The notes: generated from the sequence alone by a model not told the origin. Counted from the stretch's first letter, positions 35,920 through 45,844 are shown. The stretch is 64,000 nt of DNA from Dyadobacter fanqingshengii (GCF_023822005.2 NZ_CP098806.1:3038001-3102000); one strand, 5' to 3'. Made by a program: numbers and translations.

Positions 35920-36888
35920 TTATCCGACCTTTTCTGAAATGTTATAGTCCCCTGTTTTCGAGACCGATTGTTTGACAAATAATTCCCCGAGAAAACCCGC
36001 AAGGAATAGCTGAGAACCAACCATAATGGCAACCAGTGCAAGAAAGAACAACGGGTTTTCCGTCACGTTCCGATAGGGTTGCAAATTGTAAATATTGTAA
36101 ATTTTTTTCCCTAAAAGCCAGAAAGCTATAATGCTTCCCAGAAAAAACATGAGTGTTCCCAGACTACCGAACAAATGCATTGGCCTGCGCCCAAACTTAT
36201 TCACAAAGGCAATCGAAAGCAAATCCAGAAAGCCAAAAATGAAACGTTCCAGCCCGAATTTCGTTGTGCCGTATTTCCTGGGACGATGCTGCACAACCTT
36301 TTCACCGATTTTGGCAAAGCCGTTCCACTTGGCAATAACGGGAATGTAACGGTGCATTTCTCCGTAAATCGTAATGTTTTTCACAACTTCTTTGCGATAA
36401 GCTTTCAGGCCGCAATTAAAATCATGCAGCGAAACGCCTGAAATGCTGCGCGTGGCCGCATTGAATATTTTGGTAGGAACTGTCTTGGTAATCGGATCGT
36501 AACGCTTCTTTTTCCAGCCCGAGACCAAATCATAACGATCCTCTGTGATCATTTTATAAAGCTCCGGAATTTCGTCCGGGCTGTCTTGCAAATCCGCGTC
36601 CATGGTAATGATCACGTCGCCTTTGGCAGCCTGAAAAGCAGTTTGCAATGCAGCGGTCTTGCCATAATTTCTTACAAAACGCAGTCCCCGAACGCTCGGA
36701 TTCTCCTCAGAAATATTTGAAATAACCTCCCAGGAACGGTCCTTGCTGCCATCGTCGACAAAAATCACTTCATAGGAGAAGCCATTTTCATTCATTACCC
36801 GCGCAATCCATTCACTGAGTTCAGGCAATGATTCTTCCTCATTGTAAAGCGGAACGACAACGGAAATCTGGATAGCTGAATGAGTCAT
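35920..36888 (-). CDS. GT2 glycosyltransferase with two C-terminal membrane helices (GtrB/DPM1-like)
   Basis: The protein has 322 residues from MTHSAIQI; an upstream ATG would add 14 residues. The GT-A domain shows VVVPLYNEEESLPEL, VDDGSKDRSW and DADLQD with metal-binding acids, and HDFNCGLKAYR. Two membrane helices follow at about residues 235-300. Such enzymes load sugar on polyprenyl phosphate at the inner face of the membrane. No GtrA flippase is nearby. Confidence 0.9.
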   Translation of the reverse strand: MTHSAIQISVVVPLYNEEESLPELSEWIARVMNENGFSYEVIFVDDGSKDRSWEVISNISEENPSVRGLRFVRNYGKTAALQTAFQAAKGDVIITMDADLQDSPDEIPELYKMITEDRYDLVSGWKKKRYDPITKTVPTKIFNAATRSISGVSLHDFNCGLKAYRKEVVKNITIYGEMHRYIPVIAKWNGFAKIGEKVVQHRPRKYGTTKFGLERFIFGFLDLLSIAFVNKFGRRPMHLFGSLGTLMFFLGSIIAFWLLGKKIYNIYNLQPYRNVTENPLFFLALVAIMVGSQLFLAGFLGELFVKQSVSKTGDYNISEKVG

Positions 36889-36948
36889 GAATCTATAAAA
36901 GCAAAGCCCAAAACCGGGATTACCGGGCAAAGTTCGTGTTTTTCCCGA

Positions 36949-37671
36949 TCAAAATATCATATAAAAATCTTTCAGTAATGCCTTGAATGATTGGGTGTAC
37001 GTTGTCCCGTCCGGTTCGTAAATGTGAAGTTCTTGCGTAATGTCCAGACTATGAACAGGTTCTATGCGCTGAAATGTCATCAGCTGGCGAAATGCCTTTT
37101 TGCCTTCCTGGTGAAACAATGTCATTTTACGGCTCAAAATCCAGTCGGATTCCAATGCTTTGGTTAAAAACTGCTTTCCTTCATCAACCGGAAACAGAAT
37201 GTTAAATTTCCCCGTATCCGACAAAAGCGTGTCGATAGCAGTCAATAATTCGGCAAAATCAAGCGATTTGGCGTGGTGCGCAATGTTCTTTTTATCAAGT
37301 GGCGAAAGCAGATCGGATTGAAAAAACGGCGGATTGGTGATGATCACATCATATTTATGCTCCGAAGTAAACTCCTGAACAGCAGAATGAAAAAGATTGA
37401 TCCGGTCATGAAACGGGCTGTTCTCGACATTTTCGCCCGCCTGATAAAACGCCTCCGCGTCAATTTCCACAGCGTCGATAATGCCATAGGAATTTCTTTG
37501 CGCCACCATTAAGGATAACAAACCTGTTCCCGCTCCAATGTCGAGAATGTAATCGGCGTCTGTAATGTCGGCCCAGGCGCCCAGCACGCAGGCATCCGTG
37601 CATACTTTCATGGCGCACTTGTCTTGCTGCACCGTAAAATTCTTGAAGCGAAAAGAGGAATTTCTAGCCAT
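36949..37671 (-). CDS. trmN6: tRNA1(Val) adenine-37 N6-methyltransferase (TrmN6/YfiC)
   Basis: The protein has 240 residues from MARNSSFR; a start seven codons upstream would overlap the RNase H gene by 14 nt. The SAM-binding site is LDIGAGTGLLSLM, and the catalytic NPPF tetrad is in VIITNPPFFQSDLL. It opens with FRFKNFTVQQDKCAMKVCTDACVLGAW, a typical YfiC start. It methylates A37 of tRNA1(Val). The RNase H gene is immediately upstream on the same strand. Confidence 0.93.
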   Translation of the reverse strand: MARNSSFRFKNFTVQQDKCAMKVCTDACVLGAWADITDADYILDIGAGTGLLSLMVAQRNSYGIIDAVEIDAEAFYQAGENVENSPFHDRINLFHSAVQEFTSEHKYDVIITNPPFFQSDLLSPLDKKNIAHHAKSLDFAELLTAIDTLLSDTGKFNILFPVDEGKQFLTKALESDWILSRKMTLFHQEGKKAFRQLMTFQRIEPVHSLDITQELHIYEPDGTTYTQSFKALLKDFYMIF

Positions 37672-37678
37672 AACCGTT

Positions 37679-38314
37679 CTATTTTCTTCCAAAGTCAGCC
37701 GGGTTTTCGCCCCAGTATTCGGTTTCCCATTTCAGGATTTTATTCGGAAACTTATTGGCCGCAAGCCAGCGCTCGGCACGTTGCAGCATTTCAAAAACAG
37801 GCTTATTTCTGGGCGTCAATGCCAACTTCGTATTCGCATGCTTTTTCTTGATCCACGCAATGGCCGTTCTGGAATCGCTGTAAATGGGCAAATCGCTTTC
37901 CTTTTTTTGTAAATAGGCCAATGCGTGCACGATGGCCAGAAATTCGCCTATGTTATTGGTCGCATCCTTGAATGGTCCCTGCAAGAAAATCCTTTCACCG
38001 GTTTGGTAATAAATGCCCTGATATTCCATGTCACCGGAAGCCGTATTCCAGGCTGCATCTACGGCAATGCTATTTTTTATGGGTTTTCCAATGTTAGCAG
38101 GAATTTCTTTTGCTATGGCCGGCTTGTTCTCTTTTTTGGCTACAAATTCCCAATAATTACGCTGAATGGCTGCTTCTGCTTCTTGTATGGATTCAAAAGA
38201 CTTGTAACGCGCGTCCTCAAATCCCTTTATTTGTGCTTCGCACTCTTTCCAATCCGTAAACACGCCCGTCTTCCTTCCTTGCCAGACGACGTAATATTTT
38301 GTTTTCTTCGCCAT
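37679..38314 (-). CDS. rnhA: Ribonuclease HI with N-terminal viroplasmin (caulimovirus VI-type) domain
   Basis: The protein has 211 residues from MAKKTKYY, whose ATG overlaps the pepT stop codon as TAATG; longer starts are inside pepT. The N-terminal domain YYVVWQGRKTGVFTDWKECEAQIKGF binds hybrid or double-stranded RNA. The RNase H domain has DEDD residues in AVDAAW, NIGEFLAIVHAL and IYSDSRTAI, ending WGENPADFGRK. It removes RNA primers and R-loops. Confidence 0.94.
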   Translation of the reverse strand: MAKKTKYYVVWQGRKTGVFTDWKECEAQIKGFEDARYKSFESIQEAEAAIQRNYWEFVAKKENKPAIAKEIPANIGKPIKNSIAVDAAWNTASGDMEYQGIYYQTGERIFLQGPFKDATNNIGEFLAIVHALAYLQKKESDLPIYSDSRTAIAWIKKKHANTKLALTPRNKPVFEMLQRAERWLAANKFPNKILKWETEYWGENPADFGRK

Positions 38315-39549
38315 TAAGCTTTCTCTTCCCAGATCTGGGCGATGTTTACGATAACCTCTACCGCCTTTTCCATATCCTGCACTGAAACCCATTCCAGCTT
38401 GGAGTGAAAAGCGTGTTCTCCGGCGAAAATGTTGGGGCAAGGCAAACCCATGAAAGATAGTCTTGAACCGTCCGTTCCGCCTCTTATGCTGCGCTGGATT
38501 GGGTTTAAACCAGCTTTTTGCATGGCTAGCAACGCATTTTCCAGAACTTGCGGATGTTGATTTAAGATTTCCTTCATGTTGCGATATTGCTCCGTTACTT
38601 TGAATTCAATGCTTGAATTCGGATAGTTAATAAGCACGTTATCAGCTATTTCTTTCAAAATCGCTTCCTTCTCGTTCAAACCGGCAACTGTAAAATCGCG
38701 GAGAATAAAGCCTAATGTTACTTTTTCCTGAATTCCTTCGATTTGCGTCGGATGAATGAAACCTTGCTTGCCTTCTGTGGTTTCGGGCGATAACGAATCT
38801 TTTGGCAATGCGGCTAGAATATCTCCTGCTATTTTTAATGCGTTTTCTAGCTTGCCTAACGCATAACCCGGGTGCGTGCTCACGCCGTGAACGGTGATTT
38901 TAACACCATCGGCTGAGAATGTCTCGTCTTCCAATGTGCCTACTGCCTCCCCATCAACGGTGTAACCGAAATTGGCGCCGAGTTTGGCAATGTTCACCTG
39001 CTCCGTTCCTCTTCCTACTTCTTCGTCGGGTGTGAAAAGAATTCTGATGGCGCCGTGTTTGATTTCAGGATGATTAACTAAATATTCCGTAGCCGCCATA
39101 ATCTCAGCAACACCTGCTTTATTATCAGCGCCTAAAAGCGTAGTCCCACTCGCTGTAACGATATCATTTCCAATCTGTTGATCCAAATCGTGCAGTTCTC
39201 CGATACGTAAAATCTGTGTTGTATCATCGGGCAAAACAATGTCAGATCCGCCCCAATTTTTATGCACAATCGGCTTTACATGCGCGCCGGAAACGTCCGG
39301 AGAGGTGTCCACGTGTGAGCAAAAACAAATGACCGGAATGTCAGTTTTTTCGGAATTGGAAGGAATGGTTGCATAAACATAACCATGCTCATCCAAATGC
39401 GCGTCTTCAATGCCCAGTTCCTGTAACTCAACGACAAGCTGATTACTCAGGTCGCGCTGCTTTGCGGTGCTCGGAAAACTCTCCGAATTCGGATCTGATT
39501 GCGTATCGATCTTCACATACCGAAGAAAACGTTCCAGAACAGATGTCAT
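38314..39549 (-). CDS. pepT: Peptidase T (tripeptide aminopeptidase)
   Basis: The protein has 411 residues of the M20B family. Metal ligands are in CFCSHVDTSPDVSG, GADNKAGVAEIMA, TPDEEVGRGTEQ, YTVDGEAVGTL and the C-terminal FAGEHAFHSKLEWV. It cleaves the N-terminal residue from tripeptides using two zinc ions in the cytosol. Its stop overlaps the next start (TAATG), so pepT and rnhA are translationally coupled. Confidence 0.96.
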   Translation of the reverse strand: MTSVLERFLRYVKIDTQSDPNSESFPSTAKQRDLSNQLVVELQELGIEDAHLDEHGYVYATIPSNSEKTDIPVICFCSHVDTSPDVSGAHVKPIVHKNWGGSDIVLPDDTTQILRIGELHDLDQQIGNDIVTASGTTLLGADNKAGVAEIMAATEYLVNHPEIKHGAIRILFTPDEEVGRGTEQVNIAKLGANFGYTVDGEAVGTLEDETFSADGVKITVHGVSTHPGYALGKLENALKIAGDILAALPKDSLSPETTEGKQGFIHPTQIEGIQEKVTLGFILRDFTVAGLNEKEAILKEIADNVLINYPNSSIEFKVTEQYRNMKEILNQHPQVLENALLAMQKAGLNPIQRSIRGGTDGSRLSFMGLPCPNIFAGEHAFHSKLEWVSVQDMEKAVEVIVNIAQIWEEKA

Positions 39550-39585
39550 AAAAGCAGCATTTAATGTGTATGAATTCTTGCGTGA

Positions 39586-40050
39586 TCAGTTCAGGATTGA
39601 AGTCAGGTCAGCGGGTGAATAGTTGATATTTTTCAATGTTTTATCATCTGCTTTCCTGTAAACCAAGTATTTACCATTGTCTTCTTTATAATAACAATCT
39701 GTCCCTTTGGCTTCATAATGTGCCACCGTTGCTTCGGCTTCCTCCACCGTAAGGCAAGCTTTCGACATATTCGAGCGCTGCACTTCATCAAACAAAGCCC
39801 TGAATTTTTCCCCTAAACCAAATTCCAGCACCGCGCCCGACAACACATATTGCAGGTCACAAAGTGCATCGGCAATTTCTACAATGTCCTTTTCCAGAAT
39901 CGCAACCTCTAATTCCTTCAATTCCTCAGCCAGCAAGGCCACGCGCAACCGGCTTCTTTCTTCGGAAGGGATCGTAGGCGTTTCCAGAATAGGGTGTTTA
40001 AATGTTTTGTGAAATTCAGCGACCTGGTTAAGGCTGTCCAATTGTTGCAT
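39586..40050 (-). CDS. MazG-like nucleotide pyrophosphohydrolase
   Basis: The protein has 154 residues. The all-alpha NTP pyrophosphohydrolase signature is visible: LRVALLAEELKELEVAI (the ExxE motif) and VEIADALCDLQYVLSG (the ExxD motif). Such enzymes hydrolyse non-canonical nucleoside triphosphates to monophosphates. The C-terminal part (about 110-154) with YYKEDNGKYLVYRKADDK is typical of the phosphoribosyl-ATP pyrophosphohydrolase-like Bacteroidota members. The exact substrate is unknown. Confidence 0.88.
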   Translation of the reverse strand: MQQLDSLNQVAEFHKTFKHPILETPTIPSEERSRLRVALLAEELKELEVAILEKDIVEIADALCDLQYVLSGAVLEFGLGEKFRALFDEVQRSNMSKACLTVEEAEATVAHYEAKGTDCYYKEDNGKYLVYRKADDKTLKNINYSPADLTSILN

Positions 40051-40095
40051 TTTTATTTTGTGTTAAATTAATTCAATAAATACGTTATAAAACCC

Positions 40096-40665
40096 TCACA
40101 TAGAAAGGTTTGTCTTAAATAGTTTGATCGCAATAGCAAGCAGGATGATCCCGAAAACTTTTCTCAGAATATCCGTTCCACCCTGCCCAAGCTTCCTTTC
40201 CAGCCAGGTTGATGATTTCAAAACCAGATATACAAAGAATAAATTAAGCAGAATGCCGACCAGAATATTCTCGATCTGATAAGCGGAACGCAGGGAAAGC
40301 AATGTGGTCATGGTGGCGGCCCCGGCAATGAGCGGAAACGCAATAGGGACAATGGAAGCGACGCCCACATCCATATTGTCGTGCTTGAAAATGTTTCGTC
40401 CCAAAATCATTTCCATACCCAGCAAAAACAGGATTATAGCCCCTGCAATGGCAAATGAAGCCACATCTACACCGAACAAGCTCAGCAATCTTTCCCCCAA
40501 AAACAGGAAAAGCACCATGATGAACCCTGCCGCCAAAGTTGCTTTTTCAGACTCAATTTTACCAAGCTTCCTGCGAAAATCCACAATCACAGGCAGCGAA
40601 CCCAGGATATCAATAACCGAGAAGAGAATGAGTGTTACGGAAACGATTTCCTTGAAATTGAACAT
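40096..40665 (-). CDS. MarC family integral membrane protein
   Basis: The protein has 189 residues from MFNFKEIV; a start 15 codons upstream lacks a signal. There are six transmembrane helices with the MarC signature VTLILFSVIDILGSLPVIVDF, GRNIFKHDNMDVGVASIVPIAFPLIAGAATMTT and GTDILRKVFGIILLAIAIKLF. It was once linked to multiple antibiotic resistance, but the transport role of the family is unproven. The nearby genes are not obviously related to it. Confidence 0.92.
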   Translation of the reverse strand: MFNFKEIVSVTLILFSVIDILGSLPVIVDFRRKLGKIESEKATLAAGFIMVLFLFLGERLLSLFGVDVASFAIAGAIILFLLGMEMILGRNIFKHDNMDVGVASIVPIAFPLIAGAATMTTLLSLRSAYQIENILVGILLNLFFVYLVLKSSTWLERKLGQGGTDILRKVFGIILLAIAIKLFKTNLSM

Positions 40666-40753
40666 GGGGCCGGGCCTGGTGATCTGTCCGCAAAGTTGCT
40701 TAAAACCCACTGCTTACACAACCCTTAATGTCATCTGCGCCAAAATTTGCAAG

Positions 40754-41467
40754 TTAATTACCGCTTCCAGGCAGGAAATTCAGGAATGTATTAAACTGCT
40801 TTTTGTACTTTTCCTCATCAATTTTATAAAAGAAAGCGCCCTTTTTCGAAAAACCCTTTTGCTTTTCGTCCAACTTAACTAACAGATTGGTAGAAAGCAG
40901 CTTACGTGAAAAATTACGCTTGTCAAGCTCCGTTCCAAAAATGGCTTCATACAATTTCTGCAACTGCGGAATTGTGAATTTTTCGGGAAGCAGCTCAAAG
41001 CCAATCGGATGCTGCGAAGCCTTATAACGCAAATGCTGAATGGCCATTTCGACCATTGAATCATGGTCAAAAAGCAATTTGGGCAATTCCTGGATCGGGA
41101 ACCATTGCGCTTCGAAGTTTTTGGAAAGCTTATGATCATAATCCTCCACATTGATCAACGCAAAATAGGCCACCGAAACGGTCCTTTCGACCGGGTCGCG
41201 CTGCGGGCTTCCGAATGTGTGGAGCTGTTCCAGGTAAATGTCTGTGAGGTTGGTAAGCTCAAAAAGGATGCGTGACGATGCGCCTTCAAGGCTTTCGTCG
41301 GGCTGCACCCAGCCACCCATCAAAGACCACGTGTGATGTTCTTCCTCGATGCCTCTTTTTACCAGTAATAATTTTAATTCTTCGCCGTCAAAACCGAAAA
41401 TAATGGAGTCCAGAGCGACCAGACACTTGGTTTGGGCCTGATATTGTTTTAATATATCTAATCGCAC
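40754..41467 (-). CDS. Nudix-fold transcriptional regulator (NrtR/AraR-like), catalytic box degenerate
   Basis: The protein has 237 residues. The N-terminal Nudix fold runs to about residue 140 (VALDSIIFGF, LLLVKRG, LMGGWVQPDESLEGASSRIL) and a winged helix runs to the end (LPEKFTIPQLQKLYEAIFGTELDKRNFSRKL). The Nudix box loses its REXXEE metal residues (it reads SSRILFELTNL), so hydrolysis is unlikely and the domain probably senses a sugar or ADP-ribose, as in AraR or NrtR. The neighbours give no clear target. A short plus-strand gap upstream may hold its operator. Confidence 0.88.
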   Translation of the reverse strand: MRLDILKQYQAQTKCLVALDSIIFGFDGEELKLLLVKRGIEEEHHTWSLMGGWVQPDESLEGASSRILFELTNLTDIYLEQLHTFGSPQRDPVERTVSVAYFALINVEDYDHKLSKNFEAQWFPIQELPKLLFDHDSMVEMAIQHLRYKASQHPIGFELLPEKFTIPQLQKLYEAIFGTELDKRNFSRKLLSTNLLVKLDEKQKGFSKKGAFFYKIDEEKYKKQFNTFLNFLPGSGN

Positions 41468-41540
41468 AACTTGATACTGCGGGAGTGAGTAAGTTAATAT
41501 TTAGTTAATAAAGCAAATCGCCTCTATTACTACTCATTCG

Positions 41541-42599
41541 CTATTTTGACGCGAAGGAAACCAGAAAATCCTTCAATGTTTGGATCTCCATGTCGGTAAT
41601 AGCAGGAAAGTTTGCAATGCGAAAACTGGTTTCCTTATCCTTTCCATAACCATTTCCCAGCACGATGCCTTCCTGTGAAGCTGCCTTTTTGATCACCGAA
41701 ATGCGTTCTTTTGTATCCTTGACCGCAATAACCGTTTTGGACCGAACAGCTTCATTTTCAACTAAAAGATGATAACCGTTTTTGGGCAAAAACGAATACC
41801 AATCCAATTCGCGGGCCGTTGTCAGCGCATCCACAACATGAATGGCTTCAACTTGCTGCATGACCCTGTTCATCAGATAAATGCCTAACGTGTTGGGTGT
41901 ATATGGAGTCTGGAATTTCAGGAAATTGTCGCGGATGAACAGCAAACTGTTATAATGTGACCGGTTTCCGATGGCTATGGCGCGTTCCACTGCTTTTGGC
42001 GAAACAATCATGACACCCATTCCGGCAGGCAGTCCAAAACATTTCTGAACGGATCCATACCAAACGTCGGCGCTTAGCCACGGAAGCTCGACGCCAGCCA
42101 TGGAAGATGTCGCGTCCACAGCGATAATGTTGTCAAACTGCGCGCGTAATGTATTTAGGCATTCAGAAGTTAGCGCTGTTCCGTTGGAGGTTTCATTGTG
42201 CGTAATGCAAATGATTTCGTTCACAGAAGGCATTTTTGCTACATTTAAAACAAGCTCTTCATTGGTTTCAAAAGAGAAAGATCTGGCCGCACCGGTCAGC
42301 TTTTGCGTGTATTCCATCCATTTTTCACCAAACGCACCATTATAAATGTGCAGGCTCGCGTCCGAAATGAGGCATTCGGCAATGATCTCCCAGCATTCAG
42401 TCGCTGATGAAACGAAGTAAACCTCGTAATCAGCAGGCACATTCAGCTTGGTTTTCAGGTTTCGGATTGTGTCTTCCAGCATTTGCATAAAGGCCGAGCT
42501 CCGGTGATTGGCACTGATGACGCCGCTTTCAAACGCTTCCTGCAAATATTGGCCAACCTGATCGTAAACTTTAGAAGGACCGGGATAGAATGTTATCAT
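41541..42599 (-). CDS. Class V aminotransferase (SerC-like)
   Basis: The protein has 352 residues from MITFYPGP; an upstream ATG would overlap dapA. It is a fold-type I PLP enzyme with Lys186 (SVQKCFGLPAGMG) and Asp162 in VDATSSMAGVE. It resembles phosphoserine and serine-pyruvate aminotransferases (start ITFYPGPSKV, NHRSSAFMQML, and late GNRSHYNSLL). A role in serine synthesis is possible. It follows dapA by 7 bp, so it is co-transcribed with it. The substrate cannot be fixed from sequence. Confidence 0.85.
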   Translation of the reverse strand: MITFYPGPSKVYDQVGQYLQEAFESGVISANHRSSAFMQMLEDTIRNLKTKLNVPADYEVYFVSSATECWEIIAECLISDASLHIYNGAFGEKWMEYTQKLTGAARSFSFETNEELVLNVAKMPSVNEIICITHNETSNGTALTSECLNTLRAQFDNIIAVDATSSMAGVELPWLSADVWYGSVQKCFGLPAGMGVMIVSPKAVERAIAIGNRSHYNSLLFIRDNFLKFQTPYTPNTLGIYLMNRVMQQVEAIHVVDALTTARELDWYSFLPKNGYHLLVENEAVRSKTVIAVKDTKERISVIKKAASQEGIVLGNGYGKDKETSFRIANFPAITDMEIQTLKDFLVSFASK

Positions 42600-42606
42600 T
42601 TCAAAA

Positions 42607-43497
42607 TCAAATAAATCCTTCGCGCACCATTGCTTTTTGCAGCTTTTCACCCAATTCGTGGGAAGCTTTCAACAATGGTAAGCGCACTGCTGAACTGCAT
42701 ATGCCTTTGATTTCCAGACATTTTTTAATGCCAACCGGATTGGACTCGATATATAACAAGGTGTCAAATTCAAGAAATGCAAGTTGTAATCTGGCAGCTT
42801 CTTTGAATCGACCTTCCAATGCATGCCAGGTAAGCTCACCGAATTCTCTCGGGAACGCATTGGCAATCACGGAGATAACACCATGCCAGCCTACGCTTAC
42901 CATTGTGGTTACGAGGTTATCATCACCGGAAAGCAACAAGAAATCATCCGGCACACGCGATGCAAGCTCCATACTCTGTTCAATCGAACCGCCCGCGTCC
43001 TTAATGCCGATAATGTTGGCATGCGCAGCAAGCGTAATGATCGTATCCGGCTTCATATTGATCACCGTGCGGCCGGGAACATTATACAGCAGAACAGGAA
43101 CCGGAGAAGCATCCGCAATTGCCGTAAAATGTGCGATGATGCCTTCCTGAGTGGGTTTGTTATAGTAAGGACAAACCGAAAGGATAGCATCAACGCCAGT
43201 AAAATCAGTTTCTTTTATATAATCCAGAACCGATTGCGTGTCATTGCCGCCCAGTCCGTAAACAATAGGGAGCGATTTGGAGTTATTCTTTATTGTAAAT
43301 GCCAGAATTTCACGCTTTTCGCGGGAGTTCACCGTAGGCGATTCGCCGGTTGTCCCCTGCACCACAAGGTAATCCGATCCACCCTCCGTGACCAGGTCGA
43401 TCAATCTTTTCAGACCCGGATAATCAATTTCATTCTGCTCATCAAAAGGTGTAATCAGCGCCGCTCCTACCCCTTTGAAACGTTGGTCCAATGGCAT
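42607..43497 (-). CDS. dapA: 4-hydroxy-tetrahydrodipicolinate synthase
   Basis: The protein has 296 residues, a TIM barrel with Schiff-base Lys166 (GIKDAGGS), Tyr138 (LLYNVPGR) and Thr49-Thr50 (QGTTGESPT). It condenses pyruvate with aspartate semialdehyde, the first step of the lysine and diaminopimelate branch. It precedes the SerC-like aminotransferase gene by 7 bp and follows ligA by 62 bp. Confidence 0.96.
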   Translation of the reverse strand: MPLDQRFKGVGAALITPFDEQNEIDYPGLKRLIDLVTEGGSDYLVVQGTTGESPTVNSREKREILAFTIKNNSKSLPIVYGLGGNDTQSVLDYIKETDFTGVDAILSVCPYYNKPTQEGIIAHFTAIADASPVPVLLYNVPGRTVINMKPDTIITLAAHANIIGIKDAGGSIEQSMELASRVPDDFLLLSGDDNLVTTMVSVGWHGVISVIANAFPREFGELTWHALEGRFKEAARLQLAFLEFDTLLYIESNPVGIKKCLEIKGICSSAVRLPLLKASHELGEKLQKAMVREGFI

Positions 43498-43559
43498 TAT
43501 TTACTTATATAATTGGTTGAAATTTAAAACACAAAGTTAGCTTTCTGAGCCGTTTTTCT

Positions 43560-45650
43560 TCATTTATTCTCGATCATCGCTAAAAATTCTTCCTCGCTCA
43601 GAATGGTAACGCCCAGTTTCCGGGCTTTTTCCAACTTGGCAGGCCCCATATTTGCACCAGCCAGCAAGTAATTCAGTTTTCCCGAAACGCCACTTAGCAC
43701 CCGTCCGCCATTCACTTCGATCTTCAATTTGAGATCATCCCTTTCAAAATTTTCAAAAACGCCCGATATCACGAAAGTTTTACCTTCCAACATGTCACTT
43801 TCCAGCTCAACAGGCTTTTCATCGCTTTCCATTTGAATGCCCGCAGCCTGTAAACGTGCCACTAACTGCTGATTTTCAGGCACATCAAAATAAGAAGCAA
43901 TGCTTTCCGCAATGCGTCCACCAATTTCCGGAACGGCAATCAATTGGTCATAAGTGGCCAACCGCAATGCATTCATGGATTTGAAATAAGCAGCGAGCTT
44001 TTCAGCCACCGTTGCGCCTACAAACCGGATTCCCAGCGCGAAAAGCACATTTTTAAAAGGAATCGTTTTCGAAAGTGCGATGCCGTTCAGAATGTTTTCC
44101 ACCGTTTTTTCGCGAAAGCTGATCTTTTTGACCTTCCCTGTTTCCTCATTCAGGATATTTTTTTCAAGACCAAGAAGCGTTTCAGGGGTTAAATCATACA
44201 AATCGGCTGGCGTGCGCACGAGATCGAGATCGAAGAGCAGTTCTATTTTTCCTTCGCCCAGACTTTCAATGTTCATCGCTTTGCGGTGAATGAAATGCTC
44301 GATCCGGCCTTTCAGCTGCGGCGGGCAGTGGCTGTCGTTGGGACAGAAAAACGCGACTTCGCCTTCATTTCGTTGTAATTCGGAGTTGCATTCGGGACAA
44401 TGTGTTGGGAAAATAAGCGGTTCCGTCGGATATTTTTCGCGCTGTGAAATGTCTACGCCGGTGATTTTCGGAATGATCTCACCGCTTTTTTCAACAAAAA
44501 CGGTGTCACCGATTTCAATGCCCAGCCTTAGCAGCTCATTCGCATTGTGCAATGTTGCCCGCTTCACGCGCGTTCCCGACAGGTGAACGCCTTTTACTTT
44601 ATTATAGGGCAACGCACGTTCGCTAATGTCGCAAAGGTTCGCAACCGGCGTAACGGCTCCCGTGCGCCCGACCTGATACGTGACCATGCGCAGGACGGCG
44701 GGTTTATTTTCAGCTTTATATTTAAATGAAATGGCCCAGCGGGGGCTTTTGGCTGTGAAACCAAGCTCACGCTGCTGTTCAAAAGAATTGATTTTGACCA
44801 CAATTCCGTCCGTTGCAAGCGGAAGCGTCAGCCGTTTTTCTTCCCATTCATGGATAAATTCCAGGACTTCATCAATGGTCTGCACTTTTTTCCAGCCGGG
44901 GGAAACATTAAAACCCCATGATTTAAGCCCCAGCAAGCTTTCCTCGTGGCTTTTGAAAAATGCTGTATCGGTTAAAAATGAGTAGAGATAACAATCCAGT
45001 CCACGCCGTGCGGTTTCCGCAGAATCCTGCAATTTAAATGATCCGGAAGCCGCATTCCTAGGGTTAGCATATTGATTTTCACCCAAAGTGTCCATTTCCT
45101 CATTTAGTTTTTGGAACGAAGTAATGGGCATAAAACCTTCGCCGCGAATCTCAAAAACCGGTGGAACATTCTCAGCCTTAACCCTTAACGGCAGTGAACG
45201 AATGGTTTTTACATTGTTAGTAATCTCATCCCCGCGCGTGCCATCGCCACGCGTCACGCCACGCACGAGCACGCCGTTTTCGTACGTGAAACTGAGGGAA
45301 ATGCCATCAAATTTCAGCTCGCAAATGTATTCATAAGGCTCTCCATCCAATCCACGGCGCACACGGTCATCGAAATTCCGCAACTCTTGTTCATTATAAG
45401 TGTTGTCGAGCGACAACATGGGATAGCGATGGTAAACCGTATTGAAGTTTTTCGTAATCGTGCCGCCTACCCGCAATGTTGGAGAATCTTCCTGCCGAAG
45501 TTCAGGATACTGATCTTCCAGCTCCTTTAACTGTTTCAGCAGCTTATCAAATTCAAAATCCGAGACTTCGGAAACATTATCCTGATAATATTTATAGTTC
45601 AAATGCTGCAGTTTGTCTACAAGCTCCTGTATTTGCTGTTCTGGGTTCAT
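43560..45650 (-). CDS. ligA: NAD-dependent DNA ligase
   Basis: The protein has 696 residues from MNPEQQIQ; an upstream ATG would add 10 residues. The adenylated lysine is Lys113 in ELKFDGISL. Domain order: Ia/nucleotidyltransferase, OB fold, C4 zinc finger (CPECNSELQRN...FFCPNDSHC), helix-hairpin-helix repeats (ENILNGIALSKTIPFKNVLFALGIRFVGATVAEKLA) and a C-terminal BRCT domain from about residue 620. It seals nicks using NAD in replication and repair. Confidence 0.97.
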   Translation of the reverse strand: MNPEQQIQELVDKLQHLNYKYYQDNVSEVSDFEFDKLLKQLKELEDQYPELRQEDSPTLRVGGTITKNFNTVYHRYPMLSLDNTYNEQELRNFDDRVRRGLDGEPYEYICELKFDGISLSFTYENGVLVRGVTRGDGTRGDEITNNVKTIRSLPLRVKAENVPPVFEIRGEGFMPITSFQKLNEEMDTLGENQYANPRNAASGSFKLQDSAETARRGLDCYLYSFLTDTAFFKSHEESLLGLKSWGFNVSPGWKKVQTIDEVLEFIHEWEEKRLTLPLATDGIVVKINSFEQQRELGFTAKSPRWAISFKYKAENKPAVLRMVTYQVGRTGAVTPVANLCDISERALPYNKVKGVHLSGTRVKRATLHNANELLRLGIEIGDTVFVEKSGEIIPKITGVDISQREKYPTEPLIFPTHCPECNSELQRNEGEVAFFCPNDSHCPPQLKGRIEHFIHRKAMNIESLGEGKIELLFDLDLVRTPADLYDLTPETLLGLEKNILNEETGKVKKISFREKTVENILNGIALSKTIPFKNVLFALGIRFVGATVAEKLAAYFKSMNALRLATYDQLIAVPEIGGRIAESIASYFDVPENQQLVARLQAAGIQMESDEKPVELESDMLEGKTFVISGVFENFERDDLKLKIEVNGGRVLSGVSGKLNYLLAGANMGPAKLEKARKLGVTILSEEEFLAMIENK

Positions 45651-45844
45651 GGTAAGGCGGCTAAAAAGGATAGTGCCCAAATTTAAGAAGCGTTTACGCC
45701 GATTTCAAATGCGGCCGACACTCCCGTTACTTTTTCTAAAACCCGCGTCTCAATAGAAAAAGTACTGAATTGAATGTCTGGTTTTATCAAAACAACACTA
45801 AATGAATCTCTTAAAAAATTTGATTATTTTCGTAAAAACTAGCT

